Shown: in pieces, positions 7,514 to 15,577 of the stretch
Layout: every line of letters begins with the position of its first letter
Position numbering within the stretch: the stretch's first letter is position 1
NCBI GenBank assembly: GCA_041178325.1
Contig: JBEGVN010000009.1
Location: 1 to 28,405 of the forward strand
Direction of reading: 5' to 3'
Length of the DNA: 28,405 nucleotides
Origin: UBA6136 sp041178325
Lineage (GTDB): Bacteria; Pseudomonadota; Gammaproteobacteria; Methylococcales; Methylococcaceae
Position numbers and translations under genes: made by a program
Notes under the pieces: generated by a model
Seen by the model: the letters and a program-made list of their open reading frames with translations, nothing else
Told to the model about the DNA's origin: nothing
The model's database searches: none

Positions 7514-8346
7514 GGCTCTGACTCCGGTCTTTGATAAGGTCCATCGTGGTTTTCCACGGCAAAACGTTGAAGGCTCTGATCCAGTCGAATCGCGCTCAGG
7601 CTTCCCCCCCAGAGGCATCCTGTATCGATGCAAATCGTCTTATGGCTTTGGTGGAAACCTAGTGTTGACCAATGTCCGTAGATTACCCAGGCATCAGACG
7701 GCGGACGGTTGGGATGACCAAACCAAGGAATCAGGTCATCCCTGGAAAGATTGGGGGCGCCCTTTTCCGTTAGATTGATTCGGCCATCGGGTGTACAGAA
7801 TCTGAGTCGGGTGAGGCAATTGGTGATGAATCTGAGGCGATCAAAACCCTGAAGCGCTTCATCCCATAATGGAGGCTCGTTCCCATACATATGCCAGAGA
7901 AAGTCGGCGTATTGGGGCGACCTTAGAACAGATTCCACCTCGGGAGCCAATCTGGCTGCATCCTCAGGTCGCCACTGGGGAGGCAACCCCGCATGGATCA
8001 GGTAGAATTCGGCCTCATGATGGAGGAGGGGGAGAGTCCTCAGCCAGGCAAGAAGCGCATCCCTGTCCGGCGCAGCCAGAACCTCGGCAAAGGTGTCTCG
8101 ATGTTTTGTTCTGGAAATGCCTTCGGCTACAGCGAGAAGGTGGAGGTCATGGTTCCCCAGAACACAGACTGCAGAATCACCCAGCGCTCTGATGAACCTC
8201 AGCGTTTCGAGAGACTTAGGCCCGCGATTGACCAAGTCACCGGTGAACCAAAGTCGATCCCTAGAGGGGTCAAATTTTAGCTTCTCGACCAGTCTTAGGA
8301 GCTCGTCAAGGCAGCCTTGGACATCGCCTATGGCGTAAATGGCCAT
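7510..8346 (-). CDS. apaH: Symmetrical bis(5'-nucleosyl)-tetraphosphatase ApaH
   Basis: ApaH hydrolyses diadenosine tetraphosphate (Ap4A) to two ADP, controlling a stress-associated nucleotide and removing Np4 RNA caps. It is a 278-residue calcineurin-like metallophosphatase. The metal-binding motifs are in order: GDVQGC (7-12), GDLVNRGP (36-43), GNHD (64-67), the later LIHAGLPP and the YGHW near the C-terminus. The ATG at 8346 begins MAIYAIGDVQG, as expected for the family; the longer open frame to 8463 is only run-through upstream. It follows apaG by 13 bases in the usual apaG-apaH order. ksgA and pdxA, which often accompany these genes, are not here; an AI-2E-family gene follows instead. 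Confidence 0.96.
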   Translation of the reverse strand: MAIYAIGDVQGCLDELLRLVEKLKFDPSRDRLWFTGDLVNRGPKSLETLRFIRALGDSAVCVLGNHDLHLLAVAEGISRTKHRDTFAEVLAAPDRDALLAWLRTLPLLHHEAEFYLIHAGLPPQWRPEDAARLAPEVESVLRSPQYADFLWHMYGNEPPLWDEALQGFDRLRFITNCLTRLRFCTPDGRINLTEKGAPNLSRDDLIPWFGHPNRPPSDAWVIYGHWSTLGFHQSHKTICIDTGCLWGGSLSAIRLDQSLQRFAVENHDGPYQRPESEP

Positions 8347-8359
8347 CCTAAAAAGAGAT

Positions 8360-8737
8360 TTAGTGGAGCGTTCTGGGAACGGCGAGTGTAAAAGCCGGAA
8401 TTTTGGCGTCAAAAAGTTCGCCGGAATCGGTGCGCATCTGGTATTCGCCTTCCATGGTTCCAACCGGTGTCTCGATCATTGCGGCGCTGGTGTAGCGGAA
8501 TGCATGACCGGGTTGGATATAGGGTGTCTCACCCACAACGCCTTCGCCGTGGACTTCCTGAATACGGCCATTGGCATCGGTGATTACCCAGTGTCGGGTC
8601 AGTAGACGGGCCGCTTCTTCGCTTTGGTTTCGGATCGTAATGGTATAGGCAAATACATAGCGGTCCGAATCCGGTTCGGATTCCGTTTCGAGATAATCGA
8701 TTCGGGTATCAATCTTGATGGCGTGCTTTTCGTTCAT
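8360..8737 (-). CDS. apaG: Co2+/Mg2+ efflux protein ApaG
   Basis: ApaG (CorD) is a small single-domain beta-sandwich protein (DUF525 fold) that is usually co-transcribed with apaH and has been linked to metal-ion resistance. Family motifs seen are RYVFAYTITIRNQSEEAARLL, TRHWVITDANG, GEGVVGETPYIQPG and ETPVGTMEGEYQM. From the Met at 8737 the protein is 125 residues, the same as E. coli ApaG, and both align from the first residue. The start at 8771-8773 would add 12 residues and has no ribosome-binding site, so it was set aside; the inner Met has AGCAGG just upstream. Its exact biochemical role is still poorly known. Confidence 0.95.
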   Translation of the reverse strand: MNEKHAIKIDTRIDYLETESEPDSDRYVFAYTITIRNQSEEAARLLTRHWVITDANGRIQEVHGEGVVGETPYIQPGHAFRYTSAAMIETPVGTMEGEYQMRTDSGELFDAKIPAFTLAVPRTLH

Positions 8738-8883
8738 GGCCTGCTTATCCGTTACTTTCGTTGCCTTCGTCATGCCGGGGCGCTAGTTTAACTGATGCGG
8801 CCACCTGACTGACCGATTCTGCTGAAGGTTCTGAGTCTTGGCTTTAAGTTTGCGAGTCAAATAACAAAAGGGGGAGAGGATCG

Positions 8884-10254
8884 ATGCACGTCCATATCAT
8901 GGGTATCTGCGGCACATTCATGGGAGGTTTGGCTATCTTGGCCCGCCAATTGGGTCACGAAGTCACCGGCTCCGATCAAAATGTTTATCCACCGATGAGT
9001 ACTCAGCTTGAAGCTCATGGGATCGCTTTGATGTCGGGTTACAGCCCAGCCAACCTTCAAAAGCGCCCGGACCTTGTGGTGGTCGGCAATGCAATTTCAA
9101 GGGGAAATGCCGAGATGGAAGCCGTTCTGGACGCCGGCATACCCTATGTTTCTGGGCCTGAGTGGCTCCATGATGAAGTTCTACAACATCGTTGGGTGCT
9201 GGCGGTTGCAGGAACGCATGGAAAGACGACCACGACCAGTATGCTCACATTCATTTTGGATCACGCTGGCCGGGACCCCGGATTTTTGGTCGGTGGCGTT
9301 CCTCTGGACTTTGGCGTTTCAGCCCGCCTCGGAAAAGGGGATTGTTTTGTCGTGGAAGCCGATGAATACGACACGGCTTTTTTTGATAAAAGATCGAAGT
9401 TCGTGCATTACCATCCAAGGACCTGCATTCTCAATAATCTTGAGTTTGATCATGCTGACATCTTTCCCGACCTGGCCGCAATTCAACGGCAGTTTCACCA
9501 CTTGGTTAGAACAATTCCCGGACGGGGATTGATCGTCGCCCCTTGCTGGGAACCGGCATTGGATGAGGTTTTGCAGATGGGCTGCTGGACACCGGTTGAA
9601 CATACCAGTCAGGAAGGCTCAGGAGCCGTTGCGACGTGGTCGTATCATCTTCTGGCAAAGGACGGAAGCAGCTTTGAAATCGTACATGACGGTCAACCGG
9701 CAGGTCGTGTCGATTGGGGTTTGAGCGGACTTCATAATGTCTACAATGCGCTTGCCGCGGTTGCAGCCGCGCATCACGCGGGCGTCTTCCCAGAACGCTC
9801 TGCAGAGGCTCTTTCCCGGTTTTCGAATGTCAAACGTCGCATGGAAGTCCGCGCACAGGTACAGGGAATTACCATCTATGACGACTTTGCCCATCACCCA
9901 ACCGCCATCAAAACCACCGTTGAAGGACTGAGAGCAAAAGTTGGGGAGGACAGAATTCTCGCAATTCTTGAGCCCCGTTCAAATACAATGCGCATGGGGA
10001 TTCATGCCGGTCAGCTGGGTGAAGCCCTCGCCGGTGCCGATGTTGCGCTTCTCTTTCAATCTGCCCAGATTGAGTGGGATGTCCAAGCGGCAACAGCCAC
10101 GCATTCTCAGGTTGAGGTTTTTGGTCAAGTGGCTGATATCGTTGATTGGGTCGCCAGAGAGGCAAGATCAGGCGATCATGTGCTGATCATGAGTAATGGG
10201 GGCTTTGAGGGAATCCACCAGCGCGTGGAATCGGCGCTTCAATCGCGTGCTTGA
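8884..10254 (+). CDS. mpl: UDP-N-acetylmuramate:L-Ala-gamma-D-Glu-meso-DAP ligase
   Basis: Mpl is a peptidoglycan recycling ligase. It joins the recovered tripeptide L-Ala-gamma-D-Glu-meso-DAP to UDP-MurNAc in one ATP-dependent step, bypassing MurC, MurD and MurE. The N-terminal Mur domain begins MHVHIMGICGTFMGGLAIL. The ATP-binding loop GTHGKTTTT is at about 110-118, and the central and C-terminal domains carry VEADEYDTAFFDKRSKF and YDDFAHHPTAI. The 456-residue length is usual for Mpl, and the early GICGTFMGG distinguishes it from MurC (which has GIGGSGMSG-like sequence). A strong GGGGGAGAGG lies upstream of the ATG at 8884. It is divergent from apaG across about 146 bases. The following glycosyltransferase gene starts just after it. 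Confidence 0.96.
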   Translation: MHVHIMGICGTFMGGLAILARQLGHEVTGSDQNVYPPMSTQLEAHGIALMSGYSPANLQKRPDLVVVGNAISRGNAEMEAVLDAGIPYVSGPEWLHDEVLQHRWVLAVAGTHGKTTTTSMLTFILDHAGRDPGFLVGGVPLDFGVSARLGKGDCFVVEADEYDTAFFDKRSKFVHYHPRTCILNNLEFDHADIFPDLAAIQRQFHHLVRTIPGRGLIVAPCWEPALDEVLQMGCWTPVEHTSQEGSGAVATWSYHLLAKDGSSFEIVHDGQPAGRVDWGLSGLHNVYNALAAVAAAHHAGVFPERSAEALSRFSNVKRRMEVRAQVQGITIYDDFAHHPTAIKTTVEGLRAKVGEDRILAILEPRSNTMRMGIHAGQLGEALAGADVALLFQSAQIEWDVQAATATHSQVEVFGQVADIVDWVAREARSGDHVLIMSNGGFEGIHQRVESALQSRA

Positions 10255-10277
10255 ATTTACCGGTGGGGGCCGGCTCG

Positions 10278-12110
10278 ATGGAAAAATCTGTATCCGTCAT
10301 CATCGTCAACTATAACGGCGGGCCTTTATTGGCCGAGTGCGTCCGTTCCATTCTTGAATCGACTGTTCCTGTCGAAGTCTTTGTCTCAGACAATGCTTCC
10401 ACCGACAGCAGTCTTATCGAGCTACGGTTGTTGCTGGGAAGCGATTCGCGACTTCGGATTTTTGAAAATCCGACCAACCTGGGCTTTGCTAAGGCCAATA
10501 ATCGTGCCTTGCCACTTGCTCAGAGCGACTACATTCTGTTTCTAAATCCAGACTGCATTGTGGGGCCGGATACGCTTGCCAAGATGCTGGACCTTTTTGA
10601 TAAAGATCCCGAAATTGGTATGGCCGGTTGTCTGATTCGAAATCCGGATGGGACCGAGCAGCCAGGCTGTCGGCGAAATATTCCAACTCCCTGGCGAACT
10701 TTTGTCCAAATTACGGGACTGGATCGATTCCAAAATGTTGATGCTCGCTTTCGCAGCTACCTTCATGTAGGACTACCAATTCCCGAGACTGCAGAGCCAA
10801 TTGAAGCCATCTCAGGCGCCTTCATGCTCATTCGTAGACAGGCGCTTAATGAGGTGGGACCAATGGACGAAGGCTATTTCATGCACTTTGAGGATTTAGA
10901 TTGGTGCCTTAGGTTCCAGCAACATGGTTGGAAGGTGATCTTCGAGCCGCGCGTTGAAATCGTCCACGTCGGTGGCGTTTGCACCGCCTCAAGACCGATT
11001 GGCGTGGAGTATCACAAGCACAAGGGAATGGCGCGCTTCTACCGTAAGTTTTTCAGGAACAGAAATAACCTTCTGCTCTATTTGGTTCTGATGCCTGGAA
11101 TCCTTGCCCGGTTTCTGATGCGGATCCTGCTTCAGCTGTCTGCTCGGGCGGGGATTTACCGTCTCCGTGAGCCGAGGCGGCAGGCAACGATTGTGGCGCA
11201 AGAGTTCTCTGCATCCCACCATGCAAAATCCACTAAAAGTCAGGATAGGCGACGTATCGTTGTGACCGGGGCAACGAGTCTGATCGGCGACTATCTTTTG
11301 CCAGTTCTGACCAATCGAGGCTATGAGGTCCATGCGATTAGCCGTAATCCGCCGAGTTATGGGGGAGAGGCTGGATTGGTCTGGCACAGCGCAGACATTA
11401 GTTGCGAGGTTCCGGAGGTTATTCGCGGTGCAGAGGTGCTCATCCACCTAGCGCCTTTAGCGACGCTTCCTGCGATTCTTGAAGCTTTGGGTCCTGATGC
11501 GCCGAAACGGGTGATGGGGTTTGGTTCAACGAGCCTTTTTACCAAGGCGGATTCAGCTCTCGAACAGGAGCGGAACTTGGTTAGGGGGCTTGGTGATGCC
11601 GAAAATCGCATTGCCAGATTTGGCGAACTCTACGGCGTTGATTGGACAGTCTTCAGACCCACGCTCGTCTATCATCTTGGGCGTGACAAGAACATCACCA
11701 CAATAGCGGTGTTTCTCAAGAAATTCGGGTTTTTCCCGCTCGTGGATGGATCGAAAGGGAAACGGCAGCCTGTGCATGCCGAGGATCTGGCTCAAGCCAC
11801 CCTCGAAGCGATGGATAATCCCAGTACATTCCGGAAAGCCTATAACCTTTCTGGGGCGGAGACCCTCCCATACCGCGAGATGGTCAGCCGGATTGCGAAA
11901 TCCCTTGGTCTTCGCCCAAGGATGATCAATATTCCGCTTCCCGTTCTTCAGTTCTTTATCGTGATGGTCTCGAAGATTCCGCGTTTCAAGCATCTCAATA
12001 CCGAGATGGCAACACGTATCAGCATCGATATGTGCTTCGAGAATCGTGACGCTCGGGATGATTTTGGATTTTCACCCCGAACGTTTCTGGAGGCTGAGCC
12101 GAGGGCCTGA
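10278..12110 (+). CDS. Fusion: family 2 glycosyltransferase + SDR-type nucleotide-sugar epimerase-like domain
   Basis: This 610-residue protein joins two domains. Residues about 4-241 are a GT2 glycosyltransferase of the rhamnosyltransferase (WbbL) kind: SVIIVNYNGG, NPTNLGFAKANN, FLNPDC and GYFMHFEDLDWCLRFQQ. A hydrophobic stretch (about 264-288) could anchor it to the membrane. A basic linker is followed by an NAD(P)-binding domain (about 325-606) with VTGATSLIGDYLL, the FRPTLVYHLGRDKN segment and HAEDLAQA. The SDR catalytic Tyr-xxx-Lys pair is not seen where expected after FGSTSLF, so this half is an atypical SDR. The ATG at 10278 has GGTGGGGG in front of it; a TTG at 10251 would overlap the mpl stop and add nine residues. 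It probably makes or modifies an envelope glycan, but the sugar is unknown. Confidence 0.88.
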   Translation: MEKSVSVIIVNYNGGPLLAECVRSILESTVPVEVFVSDNASTDSSLIELRLLLGSDSRLRIFENPTNLGFAKANNRALPLAQSDYILFLNPDCIVGPDTLAKMLDLFDKDPEIGMAGCLIRNPDGTEQPGCRRNIPTPWRTFVQITGLDRFQNVDARFRSYLHVGLPIPETAEPIEAISGAFMLIRRQALNEVGPMDEGYFMHFEDLDWCLRFQQHGWKVIFEPRVEIVHVGGVCTASRPIGVEYHKHKGMARFYRKFFRNRNNLLLYLVLMPGILARFLMRILLQLSARAGIYRLREPRRQATIVAQEFSASHHAKSTKSQDRRRIVVTGATSLIGDYLLPVLTNRGYEVHAISRNPPSYGGEAGLVWHSADISCEVPEVIRGAEVLIHLAPLATLPAILEALGPDAPKRVMGFGSTSLFTKADSALEQERNLVRGLGDAENRIARFGELYGVDWTVFRPTLVYHLGRDKNITTIAVFLKKFGFFPLVDGSKGKRQPVHAEDLAQATLEAMDNPSTFRKAYNLSGAETLPYREMVSRIAKSLGLRPRMINIPLPVLQFFIVMVSKIPRFKHLNTEMATRISIDMCFENRDARDDFGFSPRTFLEAEPRA

Positions 12111-12140
12111 GCCCCGGCTCAGAATCGCCGACCTTTTTTT
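12094..12140 (+). terminator. Intrinsic terminator with the stop codon in its loop
   Basis: CTGAGCCG (12094-12101) pairs with CGGCTCAG (12115-12122). After one bulged A, GGGC (12103-12106) pairs with GCCC (12111-12114) around the loop CTGA, which includes the stop codon of the fusion gene (12108-12110). A run of seven T lies at 12134-12140, and a short CGGC/GCCG stem (12115-12118/12127-12130) sits nearer to it. The T-run also overlaps the convergent ispH stop. The 11-base gap between main stem and T-run is longer than canonical. Confidence 0.5.
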
Positions 12141-13092
12141 AGCCGTTCGATGCAGGAGCCGCTGACCGCAGTTCCTTTGGAAGCGAGAAGACGACCTTTT
12201 CCTCAATTCCCTGATGCTCCCTGACAACCTTGGCACCCCAGGCATTCAGGTTGGCAACGACTTCTGAAACCAGAACTTCCGGCGCTGAGGCTCCGGCTGT
12301 TACACCAACGCTTCGGACGCCCTCAAGCCATTCCCGCTTCATCTGGCTGGCGTTATCAATCAGGAATGACTGACAGCCCAGTTTTTCTGCAATTTCCCGC
12401 AGACGATTGGAATTTGAGCTATTGGGGGATCCAACGACCAGAATCAGATCACAACTATCCGCAAGCTTTTTGACTGCATCCTGGCGGTTTTGCGTGGCAT
12501 AACAAATATCGTCCTTCTTAGGGCCGCAGATTTCTGGGAACTTGACCTTAAGAGCAGCGACTACGGCTTGAGTGTCATCAATCGAGAGCGTGGTCTGGGT
12601 AACCCAAGCGAGGTTCAGCGGATTCTTGACCTCGAGACTTGCGACATCTTCGGGTGATTCCACCAGATAAATCCCACCTTCGGGATTATCGTACTGACCC
12701 ATCGTACCCTCGACTTCAGGGTGGCCAGCGTGGCCGATAAAAACGATTTCCCGCCCTTGGCTGGCATGATGATGGACTTCGATGTGTACCTTGGTGACCA
12801 GAGGACAGGTGGCATCGAAAACCTGCAGGCCTCGTTCTTTTGCTTCAGCCTGAACTTGTTTGGAAACGCCGTGCGCACTGAAAATCACCGTAGAGTTTTC
12901 GGGAACTTCCGAAAGTTCCTCCACGAACACAGCTCCTCGTGCCCGAAGGCCGTCAACAACATAACGATTGTGAACCACCTCGTGTCGAACGTAGATCGGA
13001 GCCCCAAAGACTTCAATGGCTCGTTCCACGATCTCGATGGCACGGTCAACACCGGCACAAAAGCCGCGGGGGTTGGAAAGCAGGATGTCCAT
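12139..13092 (-). CDS. ispH: 4-hydroxy-3-methylbut-2-enyl diphosphate reductase
   Basis: IspH (LytB) catalyses the last step of the MEP isoprenoid pathway, making IPP and DMAPP with a [4Fe-4S] cluster. The three cluster cysteines are Cys12 (GFCAGVDRA), Cys96 (FDATCPLVTKVH) and Cys197 (DDICYATQNRQ). The catalytic Glu126 is in HPEVEGT, and the numbering equals that of the E. coli protein. At 317 residues it is full length. The ATG at 13092 follows AAGGA at a suitable distance. It is the last of a minus-strand run of genes and lies 61 bases after the cobalamin adenosyltransferase, so it may also have its own promoter. fkpB, often its neighbour, is not seen. Confidence 0.97.
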   Translation of the reverse strand: MDILLSNPRGFCAGVDRAIEIVERAIEVFGAPIYVRHEVVHNRYVVDGLRARGAVFVEELSEVPENSTVIFSAHGVSKQVQAEAKERGLQVFDATCPLVTKVHIEVHHHASQGREIVFIGHAGHPEVEGTMGQYDNPEGGIYLVESPEDVASLEVKNPLNLAWVTQTTLSIDDTQAVVAALKVKFPEICGPKKDDICYATQNRQDAVKKLADSCDLILVVGSPNSSNSNRLREIAEKLGCQSFLIDNASQMKREWLEGVRSVGVTAGASAPEVLVSEVVANLNAWGAKVVREHQGIEEKVVFSLPKELRSAAPASNG

Positions 13093-13130
13093 GTGGCGGT
13101 TCCTTTATCTTGAGTAATCTAGTTGGGAAT

Positions 13131-13147
13131 TCTGGCATGGCGCCAGA
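13131..13147. repeat. Short inverted repeat upstream of ispH
   Basis: TCTGGC (13131-13136) and GCCAGA (13142-13147) form a 6-base-pair stem around ATGGC, in the 61-base gap between the adenosyltransferase and ispH. No T-tract is seen on either side. It could be an attenuating structure in the ispH leader or a weak terminator, or chance. Confidence 0.25.
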
Positions 13148-13153
13148 TTGGAA

Positions 13154-13720
13154 TCAATGAGGTGGCGGAGGTGAGGTCATCCGGTTTGGCTCCCATAAGT
13201 GCTCAATCCCCCCCTTTCGGCCAAGAACACGGCAAATGACAAAGAGAAAATCCGACAGCCGGTTCAGAAACTTAAGCATTTCAGGTTCGATGTCTTCGTG
13301 ACGGCTAAGCGCAACGGCCCGACGCTCTGCGTTCCGACAGCCGGTTCTTGCAAGGTGCGCAAAAGCTGCGGCGGGGGTTCCGCCAGGGAGTACAAATTCA
13401 CGAAGTGGCGGCATCTGGTCATTGAAATAATCCATCCATCCCTCAAGCCATTCACTGTGCTGCGATCGTATGCTGGATCGCCCAGGAATACTGAGGTCGC
13501 CCCCTAAGTCGAACAACAATTGTTGGATTTCCTTAAGGCATTTCGTGTATTCATCATCGCCGCAAGCGGCCAAGACCAGACCAATTCGCGCGTTGAGCTC
13601 GTCGAGTTCGCCTAATAGTTCAATCCGCGCTGAATCTTTAGCAACACGCGAACCATCCGCGAGACTTGTTGTACCGGTGTCACCGGTTCGGGTGTAAATC
13701 CGGGTGAGGCGGTGACCCAT
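13154..13720 (-). CDS. pduO: PduO-type ATP:cob(I)alamin adenosyltransferase
   Basis: This enzyme transfers the adenosyl group of ATP to cob(I)alamin to make adenosylcobalamin. Its 188 residues carry the family signatures: IYTRTGDTGTTSL at 8-20 (ATP binding), LDELNARIGLV, and RTGCRNAERR (125-134), the RTxxRxAER motif, followed by LKFLNRLSDFLFVICR. It is the stand-alone, short form and lacks the C-terminal extension of the full PduO of propanediol operons. The start is the ATG at 13720, two bases after the rraA stop, so it is almost surely in one transcript with rraA and trhP. A dependent enzyme (for example methylmalonyl-CoA mutase, ribonucleotide reductase class II, or queuosine-related QueG) is not seen in the window. 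Confidence 0.93.
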   Translation of the reverse strand: MGHRLTRIYTRTGDTGTTSLADGSRVAKDSARIELLGELDELNARIGLVLAACGDDEYTKCLKEIQQLLFDLGGDLSIPGRSSIRSQHSEWLEGWMDYFNDQMPPLREFVLPGGTPAAAFAHLARTGCRNAERRAVALSRHEDIEPEMLKFLNRLSDFLFVICRVLGRKGGIEHLWEPNRMTSPPPPH

Positions 13721-13722
13721 GC

Positions 13723-14208
13723 CTATTCTAGTGGTGATTCACACACGACGATGCCATCTTCGTCTGCGTAGAGGTTATGCCCGTTTCTGAAATTGATGCC
13801 GGCAAAGGTGATGAGCACGTCGCGATCACCGGTTCCTCGCTTGTGGCTTTTCAGCGGGTGTGTGTGAAGAGCCCTGATGCCGATCGGTAACTTCTCAAGT
13901 GCAACCGAATCACGAATGCAGCCATAGAGGATGATCCCGGCCCAATGGTTGTCTGCGGCAAGTCGGGCAAGATCGCTGCCGAGGAGTGCGCAACGGTGAG
14001 ATCCGCCACCATCAACGACCAGAACGCGATTGGTTCCGTCTTCTTCCAAGGCGCTCCTGATCAGGACATTGTCCTCGAATACTTTGACAGTTGAAATGAT
14101 GCCTTTAAAGACGGTGTGGCCTCCAAATGCGCGAAGAATCGGTTCTGCGATCTGGAGGGTTTGTGTGCCTTCATATTCGTCACAGAGATCTGCTGTCCGG
14201 AAACTCAT
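13723..14208 (-). CDS. rraA: RraA family protein (RNase E activity regulator / HMG aldolase fold)
   Basis: RraA binds and inhibits RNase E in E. coli and so changes mRNA decay; the same fold is used by HMG/CHA aldolases. The protein is 161 residues, identical in length to E. coli RraA. Conserved stretches include TADLCDEY, FGGHTVFKGIISTVKVFEDN, RVLVVDGGGSHRCALLGSDLARLA and GIILYGCIRD. The ATG at 14208 has a GAGGA box just upstream, so the longer open frame to 14280 (which overlaps trhP) is rejected. Its stop is 2 bases before the adenosyltransferase start. The Glu and Asp of the aldolase-type metal site are less clear by eye, so either role is possible. Confidence 0.92.
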   Translation of the reverse strand: MSFRTADLCDEYEGTQTLQIAEPILRAFGGHTVFKGIISTVKVFEDNVLIRSALEEDGTNRVLVVDGGGSHRCALLGSDLARLAADNHWAGIILYGCIRDSVALEKLPIGIRALHTHPLKSHKRGTGDRDVLITFAGINFRNGHNLYADEDGIVVCESPLE

Positions 14209-14224
14209 GATTAGTCCTCGTTGA

Positions 14225-15577
14225 TCAAAGGTAACGGGCCAGCAGGGCAGTGGGGCCCGGGTCGACAGGAAGTCCGACACGGACCTCCCAACCGCTACCG
14301 GGGGCCTCGTTGATGGCGAGTCCTTGCCGGTCCTCTATTGATTCGATCGTGAGGTCAAGGTTCCCTTGAGGGAGAATGAGTTCGAGTTGGTCGCCGACGC
14401 AGAATTTGTTCTTGACCAGGATATCCGCCATCCCGGTCGTGGTGTCAAAGCCCGTCACTTCCCCGACAAACTGTTGGCGATTGCTGGTTGAGTGGCCCTG
14501 AATATAGTTCTGGTACTCGTGGGTATGGTGTCGCTGATAGAAGCCATCGGTGTAACCCCTTTGAGCCAAATTCTCCAGTTTTCCAAGAAGGCCTGGATCA
14601 AATGGGCGGCCTGCAACAGCGTCTTCAATGGCCATCCGATAGATCTGCGCTGTTCGGGCTACGTAGTAGAAGGATTTCGTTCGTCCTTCGATCTTAAGAC
14701 TGTCGACGCCAATTTCGACGAGCTTTTGAATGTGCTCGACAGCCCTGAGGTCTTTCGAGTTCATGATGTAGGTCCCGTGCTCGTCTTCAAGGACTGGCAT
14801 CAACTCGCCGGGGCGGTTTTCCTCCTCAAGGAAATAGACTTCATCTGCAAGTGGGTGGCGAACCTGATCCCCGCAATCCGTCGTGTTGAGTCCTCCATTC
14901 AGATCGGAAAGACTCAGTCGGAGCGCGCCCGGTGCGTAGTCGCCCTCAGGCGTTTCGGTGGCTGCCTGAAGGTCATATTTCCAGCGGCAGGCATTAGTAC
15001 AGGTGCCCTGATTCGGGTCGCGATGGTTGAAGTAACCCGAGAGGAGGCAACGTCCGGAGTAGGCTATGCAGAGCGCTCCATGAACGAAAACCTCGAGTTC
15101 CATGTCCGGACATTCTTGACGAATCTCCGAGATCTCATCGAGAGACAGTTCCCGCGATAGGATAATCCGTCTGACCCCCATGGATTGCCAGAACCGAACG
15201 GCTGCATAGTTGACCGTGTTGGCTTGGACTGAGAGGTGGATCGGCAGATCAGGCCAAGCTTCTCGAGCCATGAGGATTAAGCCGGGATCGGCCATGATCA
15301 GGGCGTCTGGTCCCATCGAAACGATGGGCTCCAAGTCGCGAATGAAGGTACGCACCTTCCTGTTGTGAGGGAGAACGTTGGTTGCTAGGAAAAAGAGCTT
15401 TCCAAGGTCGTGCGCCTCCTTAATTCCCTTGGCGAGGTTCTCCTCCAGGAAATCATTGTTGCGTACCCGAAGGCTGTAGCGTGGAAGCCCTGCATATACA
15501 GCATCTGCGCCGTATGCGTAGGCATAGCGCATGTTCTTCAGAGTACCTGCGGGAGATAAGAGTTCTGGCTTCTTCAT
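14225..15577 (-). CDS. trhP: tRNA hydroxylation protein TrhP (peptidase U32 family, YegQ)
   Basis: TrhP takes part in prephenate-dependent 5-hydroxylation of uridine 34 in tRNAs, on the way to (m)cmo5U. The 450 residues follow the E. coli YegQ pattern from the first residues (MKKPELLSPAGTLKNMRYAYAYGADAVYAG). Hallmarks are FVHGALCIAYSGRCLLSGYF and the Cys cluster in DPNQGTCTNACRW, then HGTYIMNSKDLR and GVDSLKIEGRTKSFYY, with the U32 C-terminal domain at about 365-450. The upstream bases on the coding strand are a polypyrimidine run (CTTCCCCTCCCCCC) with no Shine-Dalgarno sequence. It heads a run of four same-strand genes and is divergent from cysM across 72 bases. Confidence 0.95.
   Translation of the reverse strand: MKKPELLSPAGTLKNMRYAYAYGADAVYAGLPRYSLRVRNNDFLEENLAKGIKEAHDLGKLFFLATNVLPHNRKVRTFIRDLEPIVSMGPDALIMADPGLILMAREAWPDLPIHLSVQANTVNYAAVRFWQSMGVRRIILSRELSLDEISEIRQECPDMELEVFVHGALCIAYSGRCLLSGYFNHRDPNQGTCTNACRWKYDLQAATETPEGDYAPGALRLSLSDLNGGLNTTDCGDQVRHPLADEVYFLEEENRPGELMPVLEDEHGTYIMNSKDLRAVEHIQKLVEIGVDSLKIEGRTKSFYYVARTAQIYRMAIEDAVAGRPFDPGLLGKLENLAQRGYTDGFYQRHHTHEYQNYIQGHSTSNRQQFVGEVTGFDTTTGMADILVKNKFCVGDQLELILPQGNLDLTIESIEDRQGLAINEAPGSGWEVRVGLPVDPGPTALLARYL

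Noticed and set aside
8738..8773. Upstream start for apaG
   Set aside because: The extra 12 residues are not shared with ApaG and lack a ribosome-binding site.
8838..8865. Promoter-like TTGGCT and AATAAC before mpl
   Set aside because: The predicted start of transcription would cut into the ribosome-binding site of mpl, so the match is probably chance.
12721..13113. Plus-strand 130-residue open frame over ispH
   Set aside because: Shadow of ispH, whose cluster cysteines and length are perfect on the minus strand.
14209..14280. Upstream start for rraA
   Set aside because: It would overlap the trhP end, and the Met at 14208 has a GAGGA box and gives exactly the family length.
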